From Paraburkholderia sprentiae WSM5005 (lineage in GTDB: Bacteria > Pseudomonadota > Gammaproteobacteria > Burkholderiales > Burkholderiaceae), in NCBI RefSeq assembly GCF_001865575.2, contig NZ_CP017562.2, forward strand, positions 1,736,001 to 1,800,000: a stretch of 64,000 bases of DNA, written 5' to 3'. The notes beneath the pieces were generated by a model. It saw only the letters and a program-made list of their open reading frames with translations. It searched no databases and was not told the DNA's origin. The translations under genes and the position numbers were made by a program. Positions 45,098 to 53,139 of the stretch are shown here, piece by piece; position 1 is the stretch's first letter; every line of letters begins with the position of its first letter.

Positions 45098-45423
45098 TGA
45101 AACGGGCCAGAGAGAATGCGGGTGGAGGAAGGGGTTGAATCTGCGCTTATGCTAGATCGGTCGCACCAACGCCTGCATGGCGCGAAAATGGCGAAATTGT
45201 CAGGAAGCTTGTTGAAAGGTGACGCGCGATTTTCGAAGGCTAACGACAATCGCCGGACTTGCGTCGAATTAGGCACCGGGCAAACGTTTGGTGTTTAAAT
45301 TTGCGCGCAGTTAATGGAACGTTTGCTGATGCGCGGCACGGCTTTCGCTCGAAACAGGATGAAACATGCTTTCAGATCGATTCGCGCGATATGCCATTCT
45401 GCTCCGCGCGGCCATGCGCTTCA
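45098..45423. other. Leader region of the RND operon, nothing firm
   Basis: This 326-bp stretch separates the pump start from the terminator at 45424. It must hold the operon promoter on the minus strand. A possible -10 like TAGCATAAG reading on the minus strand lies near 45145-45153, without a matching -35. No gene is supported; small frames are unconvincing. Confidence 0.35.
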
Positions 45424-45468
45424 ATGTAAAAGGCCGGTCGACCTGGAGGGTCGACCGGCCTTTTACAT
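45424..45468. terminator. Bidirectional intrinsic terminator, 20-bp perfect stem
   Basis: Perfect inverted repeat of 20 bp (left arm 45424-45443, loop TGGAG 45444-45448, right arm 45449-45468) with AAAA on the left flank and TTTT on the right inside the stem, a form that works in both directions. It ends the VOC gene (stop at 45501, minus strand). It also faces the RND operon start, insulating it from any + strand transcription. Confidence 0.9.
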
Positions 45469-45500
45469 GCAACTATTTGCCGGTTGGCATCAACGCTCGC

Positions 45501-45935
45501 TTATTTGGCGAACAGCGACGACATATCGGCGAACGCCTTGAACTCGAGCGCATTGCCCGACGGATCGAGGAAGAACATGGTCGCCTGTTCGCCGACCTCG
45601 CCCTTGAAGCGTACGTGCGGCTCGATGATGAATTCGATGCCGGCCTTCTGCAGTTTGTCCGCGGCGGCCTGCCATTGCTCCATCGACAACACCGCGCCGA
45701 AGTGGCGCACCGGCACCGCGTCGCCGTCGACCGCGCTCGTATGCCGATGACCGACTTCGTCCGGCGCCAGATGCGCGACGATCTGATGGCCGTAGAAATT
45801 GAAGTCGACCCAGGCGTCCGAACTACGCCCTTCCGGACAGCCAAGCAATTCGCCGTAAAACTCGCGCGCGGCGGCAAGGCTATGAACAGGAAACGCCAGG
45901 TGGAACGGCGGCAAAACGGTTTGGGCAACGCTCAT
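45501..45935 (-). CDS. VOC-family (glyoxalase/dioxygenase fold) protein
   Basis: 144 residues, two beta-alpha-beta-beta-beta modules. Metal-site candidates: His in PPFHLAFPV at the N-terminus, His in [10 protein letters not shown], and the glutamate in the final GNALEFKAF. The segment [13 protein letters not shown] is the standard end of extradiol-dioxygenase-like VOC proteins. Function may be isomerase, dioxygenase or resistance protein. Divergent from a LysR gene, 152 bp apart. Confidence 0.85.
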   Translation of the reverse strand: MSVAQTVLPPFHLAFPVHSLAAAREFYGELLGCPEGRSSDAWVDFNFYGHQIVAHLAPDEVGHRHTSAVDGDAVPVRHFGAVLSMEQWQAAADKLQKAGIEFIIEPHVRFKGEVGEQATMFFLDPSGNALEFKAFADMSSLFAK

Positions 45936-46087
45936 GATGGAAAGACTCGCTGAGTGGGTATGGGGTTTGATATGACCGGCGATCGCGACCGACAGTCCGT
46001 GCGATGAGAGTCAGTTTAACCATGAATAAAAATGTTGAGAAACGATATATATTTGATCTGACCATCACCAAAATCGATTGATCGATC

Positions 46088-46963
46088 ATGCTCAACGAGT
46101 TGAAAACCTTCATCGCCGTCAGCCAGTACGGCACGTTTTCCGGGGCGGGCGCACGCATCGGGCTCACGCAATCGGCCGTCAGCGCACAGATGCAGCGGCT
46201 CGAGGAGGAACTCGGTTTCCAGCTGTTCGACCGCACCGGCCGCTCGGCGACGCTCAACGCGGCGGGCCGCGAAACGCTCGCGCTGGCGGAGGAAATGATG
46301 ACGCTATACGCGCGGCTCTCCGAGCGCAGCGGTGGCGCCGCCGAAAGCGGCATGCTGCGAATCGGCGCGATTGCGTCGGCGCAGGTGTCGCTGCTCGCCG
46401 ACGCGCTCGCGCGCTTTCGCGACGACCGTCCCGGCTGGCGGATTCGCGTGGTGCCGGGCGTATCGCTGGCGCTGCTCGGCCAGGTCGACTCGGGCGAGCT
46501 CGATCTGGCCGTCATCATCAAGCCGCCGTTCGCGCCGCCGTCGGAGCTCGAATGGCGCCCGCTCGTCGCCGAACCGTTCGTGCTGCTCGCGCCCAAAAAG
46601 CTCGCCCGCGGCGGCCGCTCGTGGCGCGAACTGCTGCGCAGCGAGCCGTTCATCCGCTACGACCGCGCGTCGTTCGGCGGACGGCTCGTCGACCGCTTTC
46701 TGCGTCGCGCGCGCCTTGGCGTGCGCGACGCCGTCGAGCTCGACGAATTGCAGGCCATCGTGCAACTGGTGGCGCGCGGCATGGGTGTCGCGCTGATTCC
46801 CGACACGGCCGGGCTCGACAAATGGCCGGCGAGCGTCGTGGCACTCGAACTCGGCGATGCGACCTTCGAGCGTGAGATCGGGCTCGTGCTGCGGCCGCGG
46901 CATAGCCGGCCGGTGGTCGCCGATGCGTTGGCGGACTGTATTGCGGGCGCGGCGGGCGGCTGA
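46088..46963 (+). CDS. LysR-family transcriptional regulator
   Basis: 291 residues. Winged helix at the N-terminus (LKTFIAVSQYGTFSGAGARIGLTQSAVSAQMQRLEEELGFQLF) and effector domain with AIASAQVSLLADALARFR and VARGMGVALIPDTAG. Divergent from the VOC gene; the 152-bp gap is AT-rich (ATATATTTGATC near 46050) and likely contains both promoters and the regulator's site, so the VOC gene is the best target candidate. Confidence 0.87.
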   Translation: MLNELKTFIAVSQYGTFSGAGARIGLTQSAVSAQMQRLEEELGFQLFDRTGRSATLNAAGRETLALAEEMMTLYARLSERSGGAAESGMLRIGAIASAQVSLLADALARFRDDRPGWRIRVVPGVSLALLGQVDSGELDLAVIIKPPFAPPSELEWRPLVAEPFVLLAPKKLARGGRSWRELLRSEPFIRYDRASFGGRLVDRFLRRARLGVRDAVELDELQAIVQLVARGMGVALIPDTAGLDKWPASVVALELGDATFEREIGLVLRPRHSRPVVADALADCIAGAAGG

Positions 46964-47150
46964 GCGCTTCGCACGCGCGTTCGACACGGTTCGATTCAGT
47001 GTCCTGTCAGCCGAACGCGCAACTGTATCTGTGCGCTGCGCGCGACGGCGCGCAGAATCGTCGCTTCATTCAACCGACCGTGTGGCACGTCGCGTCGCGT
47101 CGCGTTGCATTGCGTTGCGAAGCACGCGCCCGCCCTTACTTGTGCCCGCC

Positions 47151-47789
47151 ATGATCGCCAGCCCTCTGCTCACCGCCGACGTCCTGATCGCCTACAGCGC
47201 CTATTTCGTCGGCACCGCGAGCCCTGGGCCGAGCAATCTCGCGATCATGTCGCTCGCGATGAGCGCGGGCCGGCGCGCGGCGCTGGTGTTTGCGCTCGGC
47301 GTGGTGTCGGGCTCGTTCTCATGGGCGCTGCTCGCGTCGCTTGGGTTGTCGGCGGTGCTTGCCAGCTACTCCCAATGCCTCGTCGCGATCCGGATCGCGG
47401 GCGGGCTGTATCTGCTGTGGCTCGGCTTGAAGTCCGCGCGCTCCGCGTTCAGCGCCGACAAGCCGGCCGCGAGCGTGGCGCGCGTCGACGAACCGCTCGG
47501 GCGGCTCTATCTGCGCGGCCTTTTGCTGCATCTCACGAATCCGAAAGCGGTGCTCGTCTGGCTGTCCATCGTGTCGCTCGCGATGTCGCCGCAGCACGGC
47601 GCCGCGCACGTGCTGCCCGTCGTACTCGGCTGCATGATGATCGGCGCGACTGTGTTCAGCAGCTACGCGATGCTGTTTTCGACGGCGTCCGCGCGCCGCA
47701 TCTATACGTCGATCCGGCGCTGGCTCGATGGCTCGCTCGCGGTGATGTTCGCAATGGCGGGGATCAAATTGTTGACGTCGAAGAGTTGA
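47151..47789 (+). CDS. LysE-family exporter
   Basis: 212 residues from the ATG at 47151; six membrane segments. Signatures: TASPGPSNLAIMSLAMSAGRRAAL at the N-terminus (the LysE/RhtB Gly-Pro motif), GLYLLWLGLKSAR and LLHLTNPKAVLVWLSIV. The family exports amino acids such as lysine, threonine and homoserine lactone. Upstream frames overlapping the LysR gene are shadows. It is separated from LysR by 187 bp. Confidence 0.88.
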   Translation: MIASPLLTADVLIAYSAYFVGTASPGPSNLAIMSLAMSAGRRAALVFALGVVSGSFSWALLASLGLSAVLASYSQCLVAIRIAGGLYLLWLGLKSARSAFSADKPAASVARVDEPLGRLYLRGLLLHLTNPKAVLVWLSIVSLAMSPQHGAAHVLPVVLGCMMIGATVFSSYAMLFSTASARRIYTSIRRWLDGSLAVMFAMAGIKLLTSKS

Positions 47790-47887
47790 GGTGAGTCGGG
47801 CGCGCCCCGTCGCCTGCGGGCCGCGCTCTGCGATACTGGAGGTTCCGCTCCATCAACGACGGCTGCAAGCGCCCCACCCACCAGGCG

Positions 47888-48238
47888 ATGAACGGCAACG
47901 ATCACGACGCACCCTCCTCGACTCGCCGCTCGCCGCTGCAAAAGCGGTTCTATTTCTCCGGCGCGGCAATTCTCGTCGTCAGTTTGGTCGCCGCGGTGCT
48001 CATTGACGTCAGCGCCCCGCCGCCCGATAGCGCGGTCGCCATGTACAGCATGGCCGATCCGCGTTATCAGACCGAGCTACAGCAAATCGGCGGCAACGCG
48101 GCGGTGCTGATGGCGCAGTTGCATCAATGGTTCGATAGCTTGTGGCACGGTGTCAGGCTCGCTTATACGGTCGCGGTGCTGGGCGCCGCGCTCGCGGCTG
48201 GCTGTTTCTGCCTCGGCCATTTTTTCGCGGATGATTGA
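47888..48238 (+). CDS. Two-segment membrane protein, unknown function
   Basis: 116 residues. Basic N-terminus, membrane segment (FSGAAILVVSLVAAVLIDV), a hydrophilic middle of about 45 residues (DPRYQTELQQIGGNAAVLMAQ), and a second membrane segment (YTVAVLGAALAAGCFCLGHFF) with two cysteines. No family recognised. Sits alone between LysE and the convergent glutamine synthetase gene. Confidence 0.55.
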   Translation: MNGNDHDAPSSTRRSPLQKRFYFSGAAILVVSLVAAVLIDVSAPPPDSAVAMYSMADPRYQTELQQIGGNAAVLMAQLHQWFDSLWHGVRLAYTVAVLGAALAAGCFCLGHFFADD

Positions 48239-48372
48239 GTCGCGAGACGATCGCATCCGCTCCCGTTATATAGGGTTGCGCGCTGAGGCGATCACGCGGC
48301 AACTTAGCAAAACTGTCGACACCGCTCGGGTTCGAGGCCCATGTTTTTAGCGTGACGGCCTCGCTTAATCTC

Positions 48373-49878
48373 CTAGACATCGAAGTACAGATAAAACTCC
48401 CATGGATGCGGACGCAATTTGATCGTGTCGATCTCGCGACTGCGCTTGTAGTCGATCCAGGTCTGGATCACGTCGTCGGTGAAGACATCGCCTTTGCGCA
48501 AAAACGTGTTGTCGGTTTCGAGCGCTGCCAGCGCCGCGTCGAGGGAGCCCGGCACCTGCCGCACATTGCGGGCTTCTTCGGGCGGCAGATCGTAGATATT
48601 GCGGTCGAGCGGCGCGCCGGGATCGGTCCTGTTTTCAATGCCATCGAGGCCGGCCATCAGCATCGCCGCGAAAGCGAGATATGCATTGGCCGACGGGTCC
48701 GGACAGCGGAATTCGACGCGCCGCGCGTTCGGCGAATCCGAATACATCGGGATGCGCGCGGCGGCGGAACGGTTGCGCTGCGACATCGCCAGATTGACGG
48801 GCGCCTCATACCCCGGCACCAGGCGTTTGTAGGAATTCGTCGTCGGCGCGCAAAAAGCCATCAGCGCGGGGGCGTGCTGGAGCAATCCGCCGATGTACCA
48901 GCGGCACATGTCGGAAGTCAGCGCCCAGCCGGCCGCGTCGTAAAAGAGGTTCCGTTCGTCTTTCCACAGGCTCTGGTGACAATGCATGCCGCTGGCGTTG
49001 TCGGCGAACAGCGGCTTCGGCATGAAGGTTGCGACCTTGCCGTGCCGACGCGCGACGTTCTTGCAGATGTACTTGTAGATCATCACGTTGTCGGCCATCC
49101 GGGTGAGCGTCGCAAAGCGCATGTCGATCTCGTTCTGTCCTGCGGTCGCAACTTCGTGGTGATGCACTTCGATCTGTACGCCTGCCTGCTGGAGCGTCAG
49201 CGCGATCTCCGAGCGGATATCCTGCAGCGTGTCGTGAGGGGGCACCGGGAAATAGCCCTCCTTATAACGCTGCTTGTAGCCAAGATTGCCACCGCCGTAC
49301 GCGCCTTCGTCCCGACCGGTGGTCCAGTCACCCTCGCCCGACTCGATGTAGTAGTAGCCGCAGTGCTGATCCTGGCCGAAGCGGATCGAGTCGAAGATGA
49401 AGAATTCCAGCTCCGGCCCGAAATAACACGTCGTCGCGATGCCGGTCTGGCGCAGATAGTCCTCCGCTTTTTTCGCGACGTAGCGCGGATCGCGCGAATA
49501 CGGCTGCCGCAGCACCGGATCGACGACGTCGCAAATGATCGACAGGGTCGGCGTGCCACAAGCCGGGTCGACGAAGGCAGTGGCCGGGTCAGGCCTGAGC
49601 AGCATGTCGGACTCGTGAATCTCCTGAAAGCCGCGGATCGATGAACCGTCGAAACCGATGCCGGCGCTGAAGAGATCGTCGTGAACTTCGGGGAGCGTGA
49701 TCGAGAAATGTTGCCAAAGTCCCGGCAAGTCGGTGAATTTAAGATCGACGATCTGAATACTGCGCTTTTTCACCAGCTCGATCACATCGCTTGCATTTTG
49801 TGGGCGCGTGATGTGATAGCCGCCCGCTTCGGCGGACACCGCAAACGGCGATCCGGTGGGTCCTTGCGTATTGGCCAT
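48373..49878 (-). CDS. glnA: Type I glutamine synthetase
   Basis: 501 residues, somewhat longer than E. coli GlnA (469). Active-site landmarks: FTDLPGLWQHF and GFDGSSIRGF (N-terminal domain), GPELEFFIFD (metal ligand), NEIDMRF, MPKPLFADNASGMHCHQS (ATP/ammonia site), RNRSAAARIP, and the glutamate loop. The tyrosine in NIYDLPPEE is at the adenylylation position, so regulation by GlnE is possible. Makes glutamine from glutamate, ATP and ammonia. No ntrB/ntrC neighbours, so this may not be the main nitrogen-regulated copy; the symbol refers to the family. Confidence 0.85.
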   Translation of the reverse strand: MANTQGPTGSPFAVSAEAGGYHITRPQNASDVIELVKKRSIQIVDLKFTDLPGLWQHFSITLPEVHDDLFSAGIGFDGSSIRGFQEIHESDMLLRPDPATAFVDPACGTPTLSIICDVVDPVLRQPYSRDPRYVAKKAEDYLRQTGIATTCYFGPELEFFIFDSIRFGQDQHCGYYYIESGEGDWTTGRDEGAYGGGNLGYKQRYKEGYFPVPPHDTLQDIRSEIALTLQQAGVQIEVHHHEVATAGQNEIDMRFATLTRMADNVMIYKYICKNVARRHGKVATFMPKPLFADNASGMHCHQSLWKDERNLFYDAAGWALTSDMCRWYIGGLLQHAPALMAFCAPTTNSYKRLVPGYEAPVNLAMSQRNRSAAARIPMYSDSPNARRVEFRCPDPSANAYLAFAAMLMAGLDGIENRTDPGAPLDRNIYDLPPEEARNVRQVPGSLDAALAALETDNTFLRKGDVFTDDVIQTWIDYKRSREIDTIKLRPHPWEFYLYFDV

Positions 49879-49972
49879 GAACTTTGGTCCTATTTCGCCC
49901 CTTTACCGCCCGTTTGCTTATCGTGCAACGTTAGTACGTCCGCGTTCGAAAACAGCGCAGGAGTGAGTGGGC

Positions 49973-50176
49973 CTAGCGGTCTTGCGCGAGTGCCTTCAAA
50001 TGCGCCTCCCCGGCATCTCTCGCAGCGGCGGGCGTCGCATACGTCTCGTCCGAAACGAGCGAGCGTTTGACCTCACGAGCCCCAAAGTCGACCAGCGTGA
50101 TTACCCAGACATGTTCGCCACTCTGCTCCGCCGTTTGCACGAAGGCCCGAACGTCGCCCGCGTCGTCTGCTTTCAT
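49973..50176 (-). CDS. Small unknown protein (about 67 residues)
   Basis: Starts at the ATG at 50176, with AAGGAGA just upstream. A compact fold by appearance: acidic N-terminus, strand VWVITLVDFGAREVKRSLV, then TYATPAAARDAGEAHLKAL. Short proteins of this pattern are widespread in Burkholderia with no known role. Located directly downstream of the decayed stretch on the minus strand; start confirmed only by the ribosome site. Confidence 0.6.
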   Translation of the reverse strand: MKADDAGDVRAFVQTAEQSGEHVWVITLVDFGAREVKRSLVSDETYATPAAARDAGEAHLKALAQDR

Positions 50177-50392
50177 CGTAATCTCCTTGTGGAAAGGTCG
50201 CGCGGGAAGGATGCGCGACAACGAAACCGTTCGCGAGCCGCCGTGCTTTCTTCACGGGGCGCGTAACTTGATCTTAGGCAATGGAATCGCTCATTTGACG
50301 GTTTTCTCGCTTCCATGTCGAACACCGGACCATCTGTCTCTTCATAACGATCCCGTGCGACTCTCCATCATATCGGCCAAGATCACCTTATT

Positions 50393-50625
50393 TTGGGCCG
50401 CTGTCGCGCAAGAGTCGCCTTGCGACGGCTTTCGGACCGCAGACTTGTTCAGCGTCCCTTCGCTTCCGGTGAACTGCCGCTTGCCGCAGGCATCTTTCTG
50501 AAGTCCGTTCCGATGCTGGCATCCGCAGCGCTTGCCGTCATGCTGCCGGTAGCGTTTCAACTCGTACTAGTCGGCTATGTGGCGATGACGCTCGCGCATT
50601 CATTACCCCGGAGAACTTTGCGATG
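50393..50625 (+). pseudogene. Remnant of a UbiA-family prenyltransferase
   Basis: This frame shows RRLVQRPFASGELPLAAG followed by a hydrophobic pair (ASAALAVMLPVAFQLVLVGYVAMTLAHSL). The order matches the middle of UbiA-type membrane prenyltransferases of the decaprenyl-phosphate phosphoribosyltransferase kind, where H-P-x-K-R-x-RPFASG is followed by two membrane helices ending in TLAYSL. Only about 60 residues are left; no N- or C-terminal part is found nearby, and the frame closes with a stop. It lies in a 776-bp region (50177-50952) without a complete gene, so it is best read as the decayed remains of a prenyltransferase gene. Confidence 0.6.
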
Positions 50626-50826
50626 ACGGGTGCTTCGGTTGACCATCTGCGCGAGTATCTGGGGCAACCGACGCTCAAGTTCACGACTCCAGACGTTGGT
50701 GGCGCCGCGTTGTGCTGCGACCATTTGGACATTCTGGATTCGGCGCTGCTAACCAACGCATCGCTGGCGCGGCGCGGGTATGCAGGGTTTGCGGACTATC
50801 TGAACAAGGAGCGCCCGCACCGATAG
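50623..50826 (+). CDS. Short frame of uncertain status
   Basis: 67 residues from an ATG overlapping the end of the UbiA remnant (ATGA). The first third (GASVDHLREYLGQPTLKFTT) has the spacing of the last helix of a tyrosine recombinase (G-x5-L-x3-LG-H-x4-TT), but the histidine is Gln and the tyrosine nucleophile is absent. The rest is unidentified. It may be another remnant. No ribosome site is obvious. Beyond it, 50827-50952 holds nothing. Confidence 0.3.
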   Translation: MTGASVDHLREYLGQPTLKFTTPDVGGAALCCDHLDILDSALLTNASLARRGYAGFADYLNKERPHR

Positions 50827-50952
50827 CAACGGTTCGATGAGGGACCACGGTTCGTCGCCTGTGAGTTCTTTGGGCTTCGCTTCCTATCGGACAAACCGGG
50901 ACATGAAGTTAAGGAAGGTCTGCGGAACCCGTTTTCTTGACCGCTAGACCCG

Positions 50953-52701
50953 TCATGGCGCCCCCTTCACCTGCTCATGCGGCTTCTCCACTCCAGCCAT
51001 GCTCAGCGCCTCATGCAGCGTGCCGAAAATACAGCGCTCTTCGACGATCGGTGTAATCCCATGCCGATCCATATCCGAGCGCAAATAACGATTCACCCGC
51101 GCAAAGATCACCTCGACCCCATTGCGCTTGAGCGCCGAGCACAACTCGCCGACTGAGCGCGCCGCCGAATAATCGACGTCCGTAATCGCGCTCGCATCGA
51201 CGACGAACCAGCGCACCGGGTTCGGTGCGCGGTCGATCAGCCGGCGCGTATCGTCGACGAAAAAATGATCGTTCGCATAGAACAGATCCGCGCCGAAGCG
51301 ATAGACGATCAACCCCGGCGCGGTCTCCATGCCGGGCACCGCCGGCACCGGCACCCACATGCCGTCGCCGTTGGGTGCGAGCATCATCGTGTGCGGGCGG
51401 TAGCTGTGCCGCACGTGACGCAGCAACGACAACGCAACCGCCACCAGAATGCCGTGCTCGACGCCGATCAGCACGACCGCCGCCGCCGTGATCGACGCTA
51501 GCCAGAATTCGCCGGGGCTTTCGCGGCGAATCGAAAACAGCGACCGCACATTGACCAGCCCGATCGCGATCGTAAAAACGATGCTCGCGAGAATGCAGTG
51601 CGGCAGATACTGCAGATAGCGGCTGAAAAACAGCAGCACGACCACCACGACCGCCGCGAACACGAGCTGTGCGAACTGGCTGCGCGTGCCGGCGCGATCG
51701 GCCATCGCGGTCTGCGTCGGGCTGCCGTTGACGACGAACGCACCGGAAAACGCCGCCGCCGCATTGGCGGCTGCGATGCCGAGTAGATCCGCGTTGGTAT
51801 CGACCGACTCGTGATAGCGCTCGGCGAATACGCGGCTCGCGGCGGCGCTTTGCGCGACGATCATCACGAAGCACGACGCGGCGACCGGCACGAGATCGAG
51901 CATCTGCTGCCACGTCACCGACGGAATCCGCAGCGGCGGCAAGCCGCCTTCCACCGGCCCGAGAATCGAAATGCCGTGCGCGGCGAAACCGAACGCGTCG
52001 CTCGCGGCAATGCCCGCGACGACCGCGATCAACGGCACCGGCAAGCGTGGCCAGAAACGCTTGCTGACGAGAATCGCGGCCACCACGAGCAGCGAGATCG
52101 CCAGCGTGGGTCGATTGATCTGCGCGCTCCCGCGCACAACGAGCAGCAGTTGATTCAGGCTGCTCGCCGCATGTCCCGGCACGCCGACCATATCGGCGAG
52201 CATCGCGATGCCGACCTGCGCGCCGACGCCGGCAAGAAAGCCGACGAGCACCGTGCGCGACAGGAAATCGGCGAGAAAGCCGAGCTTGAAGATCCGCGCG
52301 ACGAGCAGCAGCGCGGCCGTCAGCAGCGCCACCATCGCCGCGAGCGCCGCGTATTCGACGCTCGACGCGGGCGCCATCGTCGCTAGCCGGCTCGCGAAGA
52401 TCGTCGCGGTGGCCGAATCTGCGGCGACGACCAGGTGCCGCGACGCGCCAAAGAACGCGAACGCGACGAGCGGCAGGAACACGGTGTAGAGTCCGGTGAC
52501 GGCCGGCATGCCGGCAATGCGCGCATAACCGAGCACCTGCGGAATATCCATCGACGCGAGCTGCACCCCGGCCAGCGCATCGCGCGCGGCCGCGACCCGG
52601 CTCAAAGGAAGAACGCCCTTCAGTACGCTGGCACGTGCCGCTATTTTCTGCAGAGAGGCTTGCATACGCGATGCTGACCCAAAACGAAGGTAATCGCGCA
52701 T
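50953..52701 (-). CDS. SulP-family anion transporter with STAS domain
   Basis: About 582 residues. The start at 52701 is tentative (other options at 52665 and 52719; none has a clear ribosome site). Eleven or more membrane segments in the SulP order: GVQLASMDIPQVLGYARIAGMPAVTGLY, the DSATATIFA segment, FVVNGSPTQTAMADRAGTRSQ, and a C-terminal STAS domain (VRWFVVDASAITDVDYSAARSV). Family members are sulfate, bicarbonate or dicarboxylate carriers. No sulfate-assimilation gene or carbonic anhydrase is adjacent, so the anion is unknown. Confidence 0.85.
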   Translation of the reverse strand: MRDYLRFGSASRMQASLQKIAARASVLKGVLPLSRVAAARDALAGVQLASMDIPQVLGYARIAGMPAVTGLYTVFLPLVAFAFFGASRHLVVAADSATATIFASRLATMAPASSVEYAALAAMVALLTAALLLVARIFKLGFLADFLSRTVLVGFLAGVGAQVGIAMLADMVGVPGHAASSLNQLLLVVRGSAQINRPTLAISLLVVAAILVSKRFWPRLPVPLIAVVAGIAASDAFGFAAHGISILGPVEGGLPPLRIPSVTWQQMLDLVPVAASCFVMIVAQSAAASRVFAERYHESVDTNADLLGIAAANAAAAFSGAFVVNGSPTQTAMADRAGTRSQFAQLVFAAVVVVVLLFFSRYLQYLPHCILASIVFTIAIGLVNVRSLFSIRRESPGEFWLASITAAAVVLIGVEHGILVAVALSLLRHVRHSYRPHTMMLAPNGDGMWVPVPAVPGMETAPGLIVYRFGADLFYANDHFFVDDTRRLIDRAPNPVRWFVVDASAITDVDYSAARSVGELCSALKRNGVEVIFARVNRYLRSDMDRHGITPIVEERCIFGTLHEALSMAGVEKPHEQVKGAP

Positions 52702-52892
52702 CGTGCCGCGAACCGGCACGCCAAGGCAAGACCTGACGAAATGTCGCGCGGGCTATTGACGAAAACGAAAGCGGGAAAGCAGATCGAAAGAAAGCAAACG
52801 ATTGCTTTTTAAAAAGTTACGACAGGCTAACGACGCGCCGATCTGAGAGCGGAATTTTCCACGGCGTCGCCGTGGCCAAGACGCGCGAAGAC
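52702..52892. other. Gene-free stretch, 190 bp, with one hairpin
   Basis: Upstream of the SulP gene. It is AT-rich near 52795-52820 (CTTTTTAAAAAG), the likely SulP promoter zone. CCACGG-CGTCG-CCGTGG at 52859-52875 forms a short hairpin 18 bp after the stop of the small peptide gene on the same strand, a possible weak terminator. No T-run follows. Confidence 0.4.
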
Positions 52893-52991
52893 CTAACGTT
52901 TGAATTGCCCTGTCTGCGGATCCACATGCCACGCAAAACCGAACAGCGCAGCGATGCAGATGGGACAGACGATCAAAAAGATGGCCAGCAT
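52893..52991 (-). CDS. Membrane peptide of 32 residues
   Basis: Encoded on the minus strand from ATG at 52991 to TAG at 52893, too short for usual gene calling. The product starts MLAIFLIVCPICIAALFGFA, one membrane helix with two cysteines (Cys9 and Cys12), then WHVDPQTGQFKR, a short polar end. GGGGTGAG precedes the ATG. Size and shape resemble small subunits or assembly factors of respiratory oxidases (for instance CydX or CcoS type), but the identity is not established. A palindrome lies just upstream. Confidence 0.5.
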   Translation of the reverse strand: MLAIFLIVCPICIAALFGFAWHVDPQTGQFKR

Positions 52992-53003
52992 CACACTCAC
53001 CCC

Positions 53004-53018
53004 GTAACATCTTGTTAC
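53004..53018. promoter_or_regulatory. Palindrome upstream of the 32-residue peptide gene
   Basis: GTAACA-TCT-TGTTAC, perfect 6-bp arms, 12 bp before the peptide's ATG on the minus strand. Its place over the leader suggests an operator or a translation-controlling hairpin. The bases on the far side (TTTACACTTG reading on the minus strand) could be a -35 region. Confidence 0.4.
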
Positions 53019-53139
53019 CGGCAAGTGTAAAGAAATTCTGAACAAGTTTGATGAGGAAAAACTGCAAAGCACTATTGCGAATGATTACGGCGGCCTTAAA
53101 AGACGGTCATATTGGTAGGCGGCAATCGGACCAGCGCGC

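Noticed and set aside
43568..45100. 510-codon + strand frame over the RND pump
   Set aside because: Basic, repetitive composition; pump motifs on the minus strand are unambiguous.
50067..50501. 144-codon + strand frame reaching into the UbiA remnant region
   Set aside because: It runs antisense to the small minus-strand gene and gives no recognisable protein.
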